DNA from: Microbacteriaceae bacterium | Lineage (GTDB): Bacteria; Actinomycetota; Actinomycetes; Actinomycetales; Microbacteriaceae | Direction: 5' to 3' | Length of the DNA stretch: 12,590 bases | Assembly (NCBI GenBank): GCA_012511645.1 | Contig: JAAZFP010000262.1 | Coordinates: 1-12,590, forward strand | In this document: positions 1 through 5,487 of the stretch, one piece after another | How positions within the stretch are numbered: position 1 is the first letter of the stretch | How the letters are laid out: the number at the start of each line of letters is the position of its first letter | Notes under the pieces: generated by a model | Databases searched by the model: none | Told to the model about the DNA's origin: nothing | Seen by the model: the letters and a program-made list of their open reading frames with translations, nothing else | Position numbers and translations under genes: made by a program

Positions 1-54
1 AGCTTGCCGCGTCATAACGTCGACGACGGCGTGAGAGACACACGGGAGTCGTGA
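1..54 (+). CDS. possible C-terminal tail of an upstream gene (partial)
   Basis: Reading from base 1, the frame stays open for 17 codons and stops at TGA 52-54, overlapping the ispD start codon in a GTGA junction. Such 4-base overlaps are typical of coupled actinobacterial genes, and the ispD-ispF junction here is of the same kind. The tail (ending D-T-R-E-S) is too short to identify. In related actinobacteria carD often precedes ispD, but nothing in these residues proves that. Another frame stops at 32-34 and could equally be the real one, so this is a weak call. Confidence 0.3.
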   Translation, partial: SLPRHNVDDGVRDTRES

Positions 55-809
55 CCGACCCTCACCCCGCACGCACAGGCATCATTCTGGTGGCTGCTGG
101 CCGCGGGGAGCGCCTCGGCGCAGAGCTACCCAAGGCATTGGTGCACCTCGCGGCTCGAACACTGATCGACCATGCGCTGAGCACGATTGTTTCGCTGCCA
201 TGGTCAGGCGACCTGGTTGTGGTCGCGCCAGAAGCTTGGCGTGGCGCGATACATCACCAGGCGCATCAGACGCACGGGTTCGCATCGGTCACTGACGGAT
301 GGCGCATCACCGTGGTCGCGGGCGGGGTCGAGCGTCACGAATCAGTGCGGCTCGGCCTTGCCGCGATGGGCGACGATATCGACACGGTGCTGGTGCACGA
401 TGCGGCCAGACCGCTCACACCCGACACCGTGTTCACTGAGGTGCGAGACGCGGTGCACCGCCACAGGTGCGGTGTGGTGCCCGCGCTCCCGGTCGCAGAC
501 ACCCTGAAATCCGTCGCTGCCGATGGCACCATCGAGCACACCATCGACCGCGGCTCGCTCATTGCGGTGCAGACGCCTCAGGGGTTTCCGCGCGCACTGC
601 TCGAGAGGGCACACGCCGAGCCTGAGCAGCGAGCCCCACACTCGCCTGTCCCAGTGACCGATGACGCCGAACTGGTGCAGCGCGTCGGCGGAGTCGTGCG
701 CACCGTGCCCGGCAGCATGCGGGCACACAAAGTGACCACCCCCGATGATCTGAAGCTGCTCGAGGCTCTGGCGGTCTCAACTGGCTCCGGCACGAAGGCC
801 AGCGCATGA
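51..809 (+). CDS. ispD: 2-C-methyl-D-erythritol 4-phosphate cytidylyltransferase (IspD)
   Basis: IspD joins MEP to CTP, giving CDP-methylerythritol in the cytosolic non-mevalonate isoprenoid pathway. The 252 residues cover the whole family. The CTP-binding loop VAAGRGERLG is at residues 14-23 with the conserved lysine at 28. GGVERHESV is at 91-99, VHDAARP at 115-121, the D-T-L-K substrate segment at 150-153, QTPQGFP at 174-180, TDDA at 203-206, and the second conserved lysine (KVTTPDDL) at 227. GTG 51 is the first usable start after an in-frame stop at 15-17, and the family motifs begin ten residues in. The GGGAG at 44-48 lies only 2 bases away, so translation may instead be coupled to an upstream gene that seems to end in the same GTGA. 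The stop overlaps the ispF start (ATGA), so the two pathway enzymes are probably made together. The C-terminal tail (T-G-S-G-T-K-A-S-A) is low complexity. Confidence 0.95.
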   Translation: MTDPHPARTGIILVAAGRGERLGAELPKALVHLAARTLIDHALSTIVSLPWSGDLVVVAPEAWRGAIHHQAHQTHGFASVTDGWRITVVAGGVERHESVRLGLAAMGDDIDTVLVHDAARPLTPDTVFTEVRDAVHRHRCGVVPALPVADTLKSVAADGTIEHTIDRGSLIAVQTPQGFPRALLERAHAEPEQRAPHSPVPVTDDAELVQRVGGVVRTVPGSMRAHKVTTPDDLKLLEALAVSTGSGTKASA

Positions 810-1288
810 GCACGTCTCCAGCACTCCGCGTCGGCACTGGCGTCGATGTGCACGCCTATGATCACTCGGCACGACTCCGTCTCGCCGGTCTCACCTGGCC
901 CGACGAACCTGGGCTCAGCGGGCACAGTGACGGTGACGCGGTCTGCCACGCCATCGTTGACGCGTTGCTCAGCGCCGCAGGCCTCGGCACCATCGGCGAC
1001 CTGGTCGGCGTCGATGAGCCCACGACCGTCGCCGCCGACAGCACGACATTCGTGACCCAAGCAGCACGACTACTGTACGAGCACTCCTGGCAGGTCATCA
1101 ATGTCTCGGTGCAGATCATTGGCGAACACCCGCGCTCCGCACCGCGACGCAGCGAAGCAGAGGCTCGCATGAGCGACCTGCTCGGCGCACCCGTGAGCAT
1201 CGGGGCAACCACCACCGACCATTTGGGCTTCACCGGACGAGGCGAGGGGCTTGCCGTGATTGCGACGGCCCTGATCCAAGGTTCGTGA
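806..1288 (+). CDS. ispF: 2-C-methyl-D-erythritol 2,4-cyclodiphosphate synthase (IspF)
   Basis: IspF cyclises CDP-methylerythritol 2-phosphate to MEcPP with loss of CMP, two steps after IspD; IspE is not in this window. At 160 residues it has full family length. Zinc ligands are D14 and H16 in GVDVHAY and H48 in GHSDGDAVCHA (residues 39-49). The CMP-binding segment TTTDHLGFTGRGEGLAV is at 135-151. The loop usually written F-P-D-T-D is L-V-G-V-D-E-P here, matching the G-V-D-x-P form I know from mycobacterial IspF, so it is a lineage variant and not a defect. The ATG overlaps the ispD stop by 4 bases, implying translational coupling. The stop codon lies within an inverted repeat (1281-1301). 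Confidence 0.95.
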   Translation: MSTSPALRVGTGVDVHAYDHSARLRLAGLTWPDEPGLSGHSDGDAVCHAIVDALLSAAGLGTIGDLVGVDEPTTVAADSTTFVTQAARLLYEHSWQVINVSVQIIGEHPRSAPRRSEAEARMSDLLGAPVSIGATTTDHLGFTGRGEGLAVIATALIQGS

Positions 1289-1301
1289 GCTCGTCACGAA
1301 C
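1281..1301. repeat. perfect 8-bp inverted repeat over the ispF stop codon
   Basis: Arms GTTCGTGA (1281-1288) and TCACGAAC (1294-1301) are exact reverse complements around the 5-base spacer GCTCG. The left arm contains the ispF stop codon (1286-1288), and the right arm ends 9 bases before the -10-like TAGGCT of gpmA. In RNA it forms a compact hairpin without a following U-run. It could be a weak terminator or attenuator for ispDF, or a protein-binding operator for gpmA; the sequence does not decide. Confidence 0.6.
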
Positions 1302-1310
1302 GACTCACGG

Positions 1311-1323
1311 TAGGCTGAGAGTC
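1311..1323 (+). promoter_or_regulatory. putative -10 element of gpmA with leaderless start
   Basis: TAGGCT (1311-1316) fits the actinobacterial TANNNT -10 pattern and sits 7 bases before the gpmA ATG, so transcription would begin at or next to the start codon. No convincing Shine-Dalgarno sequence is present, only GAGA at 1317-1320, 3 bases from the ATG. No clear -35 box is visible, because the expected place is inside the inverted repeat. This is an inference from spacing. Confidence 0.4.
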
Positions 1324-2067
1324 ATGACGAACACCTTGATTTTGTTGCGCCACGGTCAGAGTGAGTGGAACGAAAAGAACCTCTTCACCGGCTGGGTTGA
1401 TGTGCGCCTCACCGAAAAGGGTCGCAGTGAAGCCGCTGCCGCGGGCACGCTGCTTGCCGAGGCCAGCATGCTTCCTGACGTACTGCACACTTCGCTCTTG
1501 AGCCGGGCCATTCAAACGGCAAACCTGGCTCTCGACTCGGCTGATCGTCTGTGGATCCCGGTGCGCCGCTCATGGCGCCTCAACGAGCGCCACTATGGCG
1601 CGCTGCAGGGACTCGATAAGGCCGAGACTCTGCAGAAGTACGGCGAAGCCCATTTCATGGAGTGGCGCAGCTCGTCTGACACTCCCCCACCGTCGCTCGA
1701 CGACTCAAGCGAGTGGTGGCAGGCGACTGACCCTCGAGACGCGGGCATCGACGGCGAACGCCCCCGCACGGAGTGCCTGAAAGACGTGATCGACCGTCTC
1801 ATTCCCTATTGGAACACCGAGATCGTGCCAGACCTCAACTCGGGCAAGACCGTGTTGGTGACCGCCCACGGCAATTCGCTGCGTGCACTCGTCAAACATC
1901 TCGAAGGCATCAGCGACGAGGACATCGCCGCGCTCAACATTCCCACTGGCATGCCGCTTGCCTACGAGATCAACGCCGATGGCACCGCAGCTGGCAAGGG
2001 CCGCTACCTCGACCCCGAAGCCGCTGCCGCTGGCGCGGCCGCGGTCGCCGCGCAGGGCAAGCACTAA
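1324..2067 (+). CDS. gpmA: 2,3-bisphosphoglycerate-dependent phosphoglycerate mutase
   Basis: This cytosolic glycolytic and gluconeogenic enzyme interconverts 3- and 2-phosphoglycerate through a phosphohistidine intermediate. The 247 residues match the dPGM family. LLRHGQSEWN (7-16) carries the phosphorylated H10, followed by the typical NLFTGWVDVRLTEKG segment. R61 is in SLLSRAIQT, E88 in LNERHYGALQG, and H182 in VTAHGNSLRAL; this is the full catalytic set. The alanine-rich C-terminus (A233-A243) is an ordinary variation. An in-frame GTG at 1285 exists, but homology starts at ATG 1324 and the extra 13 residues are unlike the family. It follows ispF by 35 bases and probably has its own promoter. 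It is convergent with ygfZ downstream. Confidence 0.96.
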   Translation: MTNTLILLRHGQSEWNEKNLFTGWVDVRLTEKGRSEAAAAGTLLAEASMLPDVLHTSLLSRAIQTANLALDSADRLWIPVRRSWRLNERHYGALQGLDKAETLQKYGEAHFMEWRSSSDTPPPSLDDSSEWWQATDPRDAGIDGERPRTECLKDVIDRLIPYWNTEIVPDLNSGKTVLVTAHGNSLRALVKHLEGISDEDIAALNIPTGMPLAYEINADGTAAGKGRYLDPEAAAAGAAAVAAQGKH

Positions 2068-2078
2068 GCGCACACGGA

Positions 2079-2111
2079 GTGGGCGGTGGCTCAGCGCGAG
2101 TCGCCGCCCAC
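2079..2111. terminator. GC-rich hairpin between convergent gpmA and ygfZ
   Basis: GTGGGCGG (2079-2086) pairs perfectly with CCGCCCAC (2104-2111). The stem can extend inward to 2090/2100 with two G-U wobbles, leaving a 9-base loop. It starts 12 bases after the gpmA stop. There is no long U-run (only TTT at 2120-2122), as is common for actinobacterial terminators. Because it lies between two converging genes it may act in both directions. Confidence 0.65.
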
Positions 2112-2124
2112 CACCGCAGTTTCT

Positions 2125-2154
2125 GCCGTCGCGGTGACGGCTGATGCGCCATCA
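2125..2154. terminator. two small hairpins downstream of ygfZ
   Basis: GCCGTC (2125-2130) pairs with GACGGC (2136-2141) around a 5-base loop. Directly next to it TGATG (2142-2146) pairs with CATCA (2150-2154) around CGC. Read on the minus strand they follow the ygfZ stop (2169-2171) by 15-45 bases, so they may help end that transcript. No U-run accompanies them. Confidence 0.4.
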
Positions 2155-2168
2155 CGGCGGTCATGAGG

Positions 2169-3329
2169 CTACCGTGGCGGCGCGCCGAGCCTCGCGGTTT
2201 TGGGTGGCCGGCGGGTCGCTCCCGCACCCGAGGGCACAATAACCTCCTGCGCAGCAGCAATGCGACCATGCTGCACATTCGACGTGTCACGGTCGTCATC
2301 GCTTGTGTTGTGGGGCGCTCCCAGCGCCACCGCGAGTGCCGCATCTTCAGGAACCGAGCGTTTCATGAGCGCGAGAGCGATGCCACCCCACTCGTGATGC
2401 AGCGCCACTCGCGTGACCCTGCCGACCGGCTTCGCGTCTGCACCCTCGCCCGCTATCGTGACGAACGCACCTGCGACCGGCAGCTCACCACCAGACCCTT
2501 CGAGGTGCAACAGCGCGAGCCTGCGCGGAGGATGACCCAGGTTGTGCACCTTGGCAACCGTCTCTTGCCCCCGATAGCACCCCTTGTTCAGGTGCACCGC
2601 AGAACGCAGCCAATCAAACTCGTGCGGAATCGCACGCTCGTCAACTTCGCCGTGGAAGCTCGGACGATGCGCACGGATCTCGAGCGCGTCAAGTGCCGAC
2701 AGCCCGGCGGCTCGCACCGATCCATCGCGCGCCAGTTGTGCCACCCGTTCAAGGTCATCACGCCGCACCACCAGGTGCGCCATCGCCCACGACGCTGCAG
2801 CATCAGCATGCTCAGCGTATTGCACCCCACCTGCCGAGACGGTCGCCCACGGGTCACGCCACTCGAGAGCGACGAGCCCTGAGTCTCGCAGCACTTCGGC
2901 CGCGCGGCCGTCACTTCGCAGCGCCAGCGTCGCAACCTCATCACTTACGTTCTCAACCACGACCCGCAACGCGAATCGCATGCGCTGAAGGTAGGCGGTA
3001 AGCGACTCGGCTCGGCCTGCGTCGACCAACAACCAGCTGCGTTCACCATCATCGACCAGACGAATCACCTGCTCAATGCGACCCTGTGGGCTCAGCAACA
3101 GCGTCTCGACCGACTCGCCAGGAGTCAAGCCCAGCAGGTGTTGACTCGTCATCGAGTGCAACCAGCTGAGCCGGTCAGCCCCAGACACCGTCACCTCTCC
3201 GTGGTGAGACAGGCTGACAACCGCGTCACCCTCATCAAGCGCCCGCTGTTCAGCGAGCGGCGCGCCGTAGTGGTGCGCGACCCCCTCAGATTCGACGGCG
3301 CCTGAGAGATCGAGAAATGGATCGCTCAC
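2169..3329 (-). CDS. ygfZ: YgfZ/GcvT-like folate-binding Fe/S cluster maintenance protein
   Basis: YgfZ proteins use the tetrahydrofolate-binding fold of the glycine-cleavage T protein and help assemble or repair certain iron-sulfur enzymes; in E. coli this includes the tRNA thiomethylase MiaB. The family signature KGCYRGQE is at residues 249-256 with the key cysteine C251, followed by NLGHPPRRLALLHL at 263-276. The N-terminal half (V37 to about R122: SLSHHGEVTVSGADRL, then LLLSPQGRIEQ at 77-87) fits the family start. Length is 386 residues. The C-terminal 60 residues hold a polar stretch (about 340-355, rich in D, S and N) and a basic tail that looks flexible. Start GTG 3329 has GAGGTG (3339-3334) 4 bases upstream. 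It is the last gene of a three-gene minus-strand group, 21 bases after the 35-residue protein. Confidence 0.9.
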   Translation of the reverse strand: MSDPFLDLSGAVESEGVAHHYGAPLAEQRALDEGDAVVSLSHHGEVTVSGADRLSWLHSMTSQHLLGLTPGESVETLLLSPQGRIEQVIRLVDDGERSWLLVDAGRAESLTAYLQRMRFALRVVVENVSDEVATLALRSDGRAAEVLRDSGLVALEWRDPWATVSAGGVQYAEHADAAASWAMAHLVVRRDDLERVAQLARDGSVRAAGLSALDALEIRAHRPSFHGEVDERAIPHEFDWLRSAVHLNKGCYRGQETVAKVHNLGHPPRRLALLHLEGSGGELPVAGAFVTIAGEGADAKPVGRVTRVALHHEWGGIALALMKRSVPEDAALAVALGAPHNTSDDDRDTSNVQHGRIAAAQEVIVPSGAGATRRPPKTARLGAPPR

Positions 3330-3350
3330 GCCACACCTCGAAAAGAAATC

Positions 3351-3458
3351 TTACTGCTGACCCTTGTACAGCTTGTAGACGACCGTCGCCGACACCCACA
3401 CAATTGCGACTGAAGCAAGTCCGAGCAGACCGGTGAAGAAGAGTTCAAGTGCAAGCAT
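3351..3458 (-). CDS. 35-residue single-pass membrane protein, unknown function
   Basis: A small ORF runs from ATG (3458-3456) to TAA (3353-3351). The translation begins MLALELFFTGLLG and ends V-V-Y-K-L-Y-K-G-Q-Q. Residues 2-28 form one hydrophobic helix long enough to span the membrane, followed by a short positively charged tail (K29, K32), which predicts a cytoplasmic C-terminus. It sits 15 bases after the stop of the membrane protein gene and 21 bases before ygfZ, on the same strand, so it fits neatly into an otherwise empty slot. No strong Shine-Dalgarno is visible; instead TAGACT (3470-3465) lies 6 bases before the ATG and could be a -10 of a leaderless transcript. I do not recognise the function. 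The evidence is placement, a sensible start and stop, and protein-like composition. Confidence 0.65.
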   Translation of the reverse strand: MLALELFFTGLLGLASVAIVWVSATVVYKLYKGQQ

Positions 3459-3473
3459 GGTGCCAGTCTACCG

Positions 3474-3761
3474 CTACCCGAGCAAGAGCACGAAGACGAT
3501 GTCTATCGCGGCAATGATGACCACGCACCCGGCAACACTGAACGAGCTGCGCGTGATGAAGCCCTCGCGCTGCGCGGTGCCGATTTGCAGCGCAAAGGTG
3601 ACGAGCACACTCAGCCCAGCGGCGAGCGCCAGCCATTGAAACCTCGCCTCACCCTCGGTCAGCAGCACCACGAGCAGCCCGAAGACGGCGGCAATCACCC
3701 ACGCCGTCACGAGACGACCAACGTGCCACGGGTGTTTCGGCGGCAACTGTAGTTCGGTCAC
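3474..3761 (-). CDS. small three-helix membrane protein, unknown function
   Basis: The 95-residue protein starts V/M-T-E-L-Q-L-P-P-K-H-P-W-H and then has three hydrophobic helices at about residues 16-34, 42-60 and 72-94. A charged T-E-G-E-A-R turn (35-40) and a Q-R-E-G-F-I-T-R loop (64-71) separate them; an aspartate (D87) lies in the last helix. GTG 3761 was chosen because GAGGA (3773-3769) lies 7 bases upstream. The longer open frame to 3854 would add 31 cysteine-rich residues that cross the divergent glnR promoter and look non-coding. It is the first gene of the minus-strand group with the 35-residue protein and ygfZ. I do not recognise a named family; it resembles the short conserved membrane proteins common in actinobacterial genomes. 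Confidence 0.75.
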   Translation of the reverse strand: MTELQLPPKHPWHVGRLVTAWVIAAVFGLLVVLLTEGEARFQWLALAAGLSVLVTFALQIGTAQREGFITRSSFSVAGCVVIIAAIDIVFVLLLG

Positions 3762-3799
3762 ACGCTTATCCTCGCACACGATGAGCCCCCGTGAACACG

Positions 3800-3817
3800 G
3801 CAGGTCAGGCCACCTGC
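3800..3817. promoter_or_regulatory. palindrome in the divergent glnR / membrane-protein promoter region
   Basis: GCAGGT (3800-3805) and ACCTGC (3812-3817) are exact reverse complements around a 6-base spacer, giving an 18-base dyad of the size bound by dimeric regulators. It is centred about 45 bases upstream of the likely glnR transcription start and lies 39-56 bases upstream of the minus-strand GTG 3761, so it could control both directions. It does not match the GTNAC-N6-GAAAC form of GlnR sites, so autoregulation by GlnR is not evident. Confidence 0.45.
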
Positions 3818-3841
3818 AACACGCGCACCCGATTGTGCCCC

Positions 3842-3847
3842 TAAAAT
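3842..3847 (+). promoter_or_regulatory. -10 element of glnR
   Basis: TAAAAT is a near-consensus -10 hexamer in GC-rich surroundings, 40 bases before the GTG start, leaving a leader of roughly 34 bases with a good Shine-Dalgarno (GAGGGGAG, 3874-3881). No recognisable -35 box lies 16-18 bases upstream, which suggests that an activator may be needed. Confidence 0.55.
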
Positions 3848-3887
3848 AGAACAACGCGGCGCGAAGGGCTGCAGAGGGGAGCAGACG

Positions 3888-4580
3888 GTGCAGCTACTCT
3901 GCCTCACAGACATCGACCCCTCCGAGATGCTGCCGGGACTCGACGTGTTGCCACACGAGATTCGATCCTCACCGCTGAAGGTGCGGCTCACCGAGGGTGT
4001 TACCGAGCGGTTCGACCTCATCATTATTGATGCGCTCACCGATGTGCGCGGTGCCCGCACCGCCTGCCTCGAACTTGCGGCGCAGTGCAGCACCCCCAGA
4101 CTGCTCGTATGCACTGAGTCATCGTGTGCGGCCGTGACTGCGCAGTGGCAGATTAGCGACGTCATGCTGCCCGCGGCGAGCCCCGCCGAAATTGATATGC
4201 GTCTGCGCCTCGCGGTCGGCGCCACCGCTCACGAAGAAGCACCAGCTTCACGCCAGTCAGGCGCGGTGAGCGTCGCCGGAGTCACCATAGACGAAGGAAA
4301 CTTCACCGCACGGGTGCAAGGGCGCGCTCTCGACCTCACCTATAAAGAGTTTGAACTGCTGCACTTCTTGCTCGGTCATCCCGACCGGGTGTTCACCCGC
4401 GACCAACTGCTCAGCGAAGTGTGGGGCACCGATTATTACGGTGGCACCCGAACCGTCGACGTGCACATTCGTCGATTGCGTGCCAAGCTCGGAGACCATG
4501 AGGGCCTGATCAGCACGGTGCGCGGGGTCGGGTATGGGTTTGCGCGCGATCGCCAGGAGGGTGACGACGATGACGAGTGA
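3888..4580 (+). CDS. glnR: GlnR-family orphan OmpR-type response regulator
   Basis: GlnR is the global nitrogen regulator of many actinobacteria, controlling genes such as glnA, amtB and nir. The 230-residue protein has an atypical receiver domain (1-111) that keeps the aspartate in LIIIDALTD (D48). It lacks the usual lysine-proline switch near the end of the domain (P-A-A-S-P-A-E instead), as in known GlnR proteins that work without phosphorylation. A winged-helix domain follows at about 126-220: LDLTYKEFELLHFLLGHP (148-165), VFTRDQLLSEVWG (168-180), recognition helix GTRTVDVHIRRLRAKLG (186-202), and ISTVRGVGYGF (208-218). The GTG start has GAGGGGAG 6 bases upstream. The gene overlaps mshD by 11 bases; the same glnR-mshD neighbourhood occurs in Mycobacterium tuberculosis (Rv0818-Rv0819). 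The acidic tail (G-D-D-D-D-E) is encoded across the mshD ribosome binding and start region. A generic OmpR regulator is the alternative, but whole-length likeness and context favour GlnR. Confidence 0.88.
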   Translation: MQLLCLTDIDPSEMLPGLDVLPHEIRSSPLKVRLTEGVTERFDLIIIDALTDVRGARTACLELAAQCSTPRLLVCTESSCAAVTAQWQISDVMLPAASPAEIDMRLRLAVGATAHEEAPASRQSGAVSVAGVTIDEGNFTARVQGRALDLTYKEFELLHFLLGHPDRVFTRDQLLSEVWGTDYYGGTRTVDVHIRRLRAKLGDHEGLISTVRGVGYGFARDRQEGDDDDE

Positions 4581-5463
4581 GGGCCTCTCACTTCCTGACC
4601 ACGCCCGAGACATTCTTGCCGAGGCTGAGCGTCACGACGGCACCCCGGCGTTTTCAGACCAGGCGCTGCTCGCGCTTGCCGCTGGGCGCCGCAGCTGGTT
4701 CGACTTTGGCAACGCAATCGGCGCGCTTGGTGAGGGCGAACTCGACCTCGTGGTGAAACCAGCCGCCCGTGGACGCGGTCTCGGCGGCGAGGCGCTGGGT
4801 GCGATGCTTGATACCGTCGGGGCCGATGCTGAGCTGCGCGCCTGGGTGCATGGAGACCAGCCCGCAGCGGGTGCACTGCTCGCTCGCGCAGGGTTTGCCC
4901 CTGCGCGTTCGCTGCTTCGCATGGCGCTCGATCCCGCGGCACTGCCGGGCGCAATCGCAGGCGCCGCACCCCTCCCCACATGGGTCCGCCTCGAAAACTT
5001 CGATCCTACGAACCCCATCCACGCGACAGAGTGGGTGCGGGTGAACTCCCTCGCATTCGCTGACCACCCCGAGCAGGGAACCGTGTCACTCGATGATCTG
5101 CTTGCGCTCACCAGGGAACCCTGGTTTGATGCGGCCGACCTGTTTCTTGCCTGGGACGGTGGCTCGGAGAAGAACTCGCTCGCTGGATTCACCTGGGTGA
5201 AAACGACTCGCGACTCGGGCTGGCCTGAGACCGAGCTCTATGTCATCGGAGTCGACCCACAGTGTGCCGGCCGCGGGCTCGGCGCAGCACTGCTCGGCGT
5301 CACGCTGCGATGCATGGCCGAGCACGATCCTCGCCGCATCACGCTCTATGTCGACGGCGAAAATGCCGGCGCGCGGGCGCTGTACGAACGCGCGGGCTTC
5401 ACCATCGAGCAGCAGAGCACGCAGTGGGTGCGCGCTGTTCATCAGACAGACTCGGCAGAGTGA
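4570..5463 (+). CDS. mshD: mycothiol synthase (acetyl-CoA:Cys-GlcN-Ins acetyltransferase)
   Basis: MshD catalyses the last step of mycothiol synthesis, acetylating the cysteine amino group of Cys-GlcN-Ins with acetyl-CoA; mycothiol is the main low-molecular-weight thiol of Actinobacteria. The 297 residues form two tandem GNAT domains. The N-terminal one has the acetyl-CoA loop VVKPAARGRGLGGEAL (61-76). The C-terminal, catalytically active one has the conserved REPWFDAADLFLAW (182-195), FTWVK (207-211), and ELYVIGVDPQCAGRGLGAALL (222-242). It ends with LYVDGENAGARALYERAGF (259-277). ATG 4570 is chosen for GGAGG at 4556-4560, 9 bases upstream. The first 11 bases overlap glnR, so expression is likely coupled. 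A longer reading from ATG 4534 would extend into glnR without a ribosome site. Confidence 0.93.
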   Translation: MTSEGLSLPDHARDILAEAERHDGTPAFSDQALLALAAGRRSWFDFGNAIGALGEGELDLVVKPAARGRGLGGEALGAMLDTVGADAELRAWVHGDQPAAGALLARAGFAPARSLLRMALDPAALPGAIAGAAPLPTWVRLENFDPTNPIHATEWVRVNSLAFADHPEQGTVSLDDLLALTREPWFDAADLFLAWDGGSEKNSLAGFTWVKTTRDSGWPETELYVIGVDPQCAGRGLGAALLGVTLRCMAEHDPRRITLYVDGENAGARALYERAGFTIEQQSTQWVRAVHQTDSAE

Positions 5464-5475
5464 AGGCTCTCCTGA

Positions 5476-5487
5476 CACAATGGAGCT
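5476..5487 (+). promoter_or_regulatory. possible -10 element immediately before ppk1
   Basis: CACAAT (5476-5481) lies 6 bases before the ppk1 ATG, the spacing seen for leaderless transcripts. GGAG at 5482-5485 is only 2 bases from the ATG, too close for a good ribosome site. No -35 match was seen. Alternatively ppk1 is simply read through from glnR-mshD across the 24-base gap. Confidence 0.3.

Noticed and set aside
578..1060. 160-codon minus-strand frame across ispD-ispF
   Set aside because: It is a shadow of two well-supported genes and its composition is not protein-like.
1285..1323. Longer gpmA reading from GTG 1285
   Set aside because: The added residues fall outside the family, overlap the ispF stop and the inverted repeat, and the catalytic RHG motif has normal spacing from ATG 1324.
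2163..2882. 239-codon open frame on the plus strand opposite ygfZ
   Set aside because: It lies wholly antisense to a gene with a clear family signature, is very rich in arginine and histidine, and has no recognisable domain. GC-rich genes commonly leave such open antisense frames.
3762..3854. Longer reading of the three-helix membrane protein to 3854
   Set aside because: The added 31 residues cover the divergent promoter region and are cysteine-rich and unlike the rest; GTG 3761 has a proper ribosome site.
3888..4580. Reading the regulator as PhoP/RegX3 because it is near pst genes
   Set aside because: The receiver domain lacks the usual switch lysine and the whole protein matches the GlnR pattern, with mshD as neighbour as in M. 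tuberculosis.
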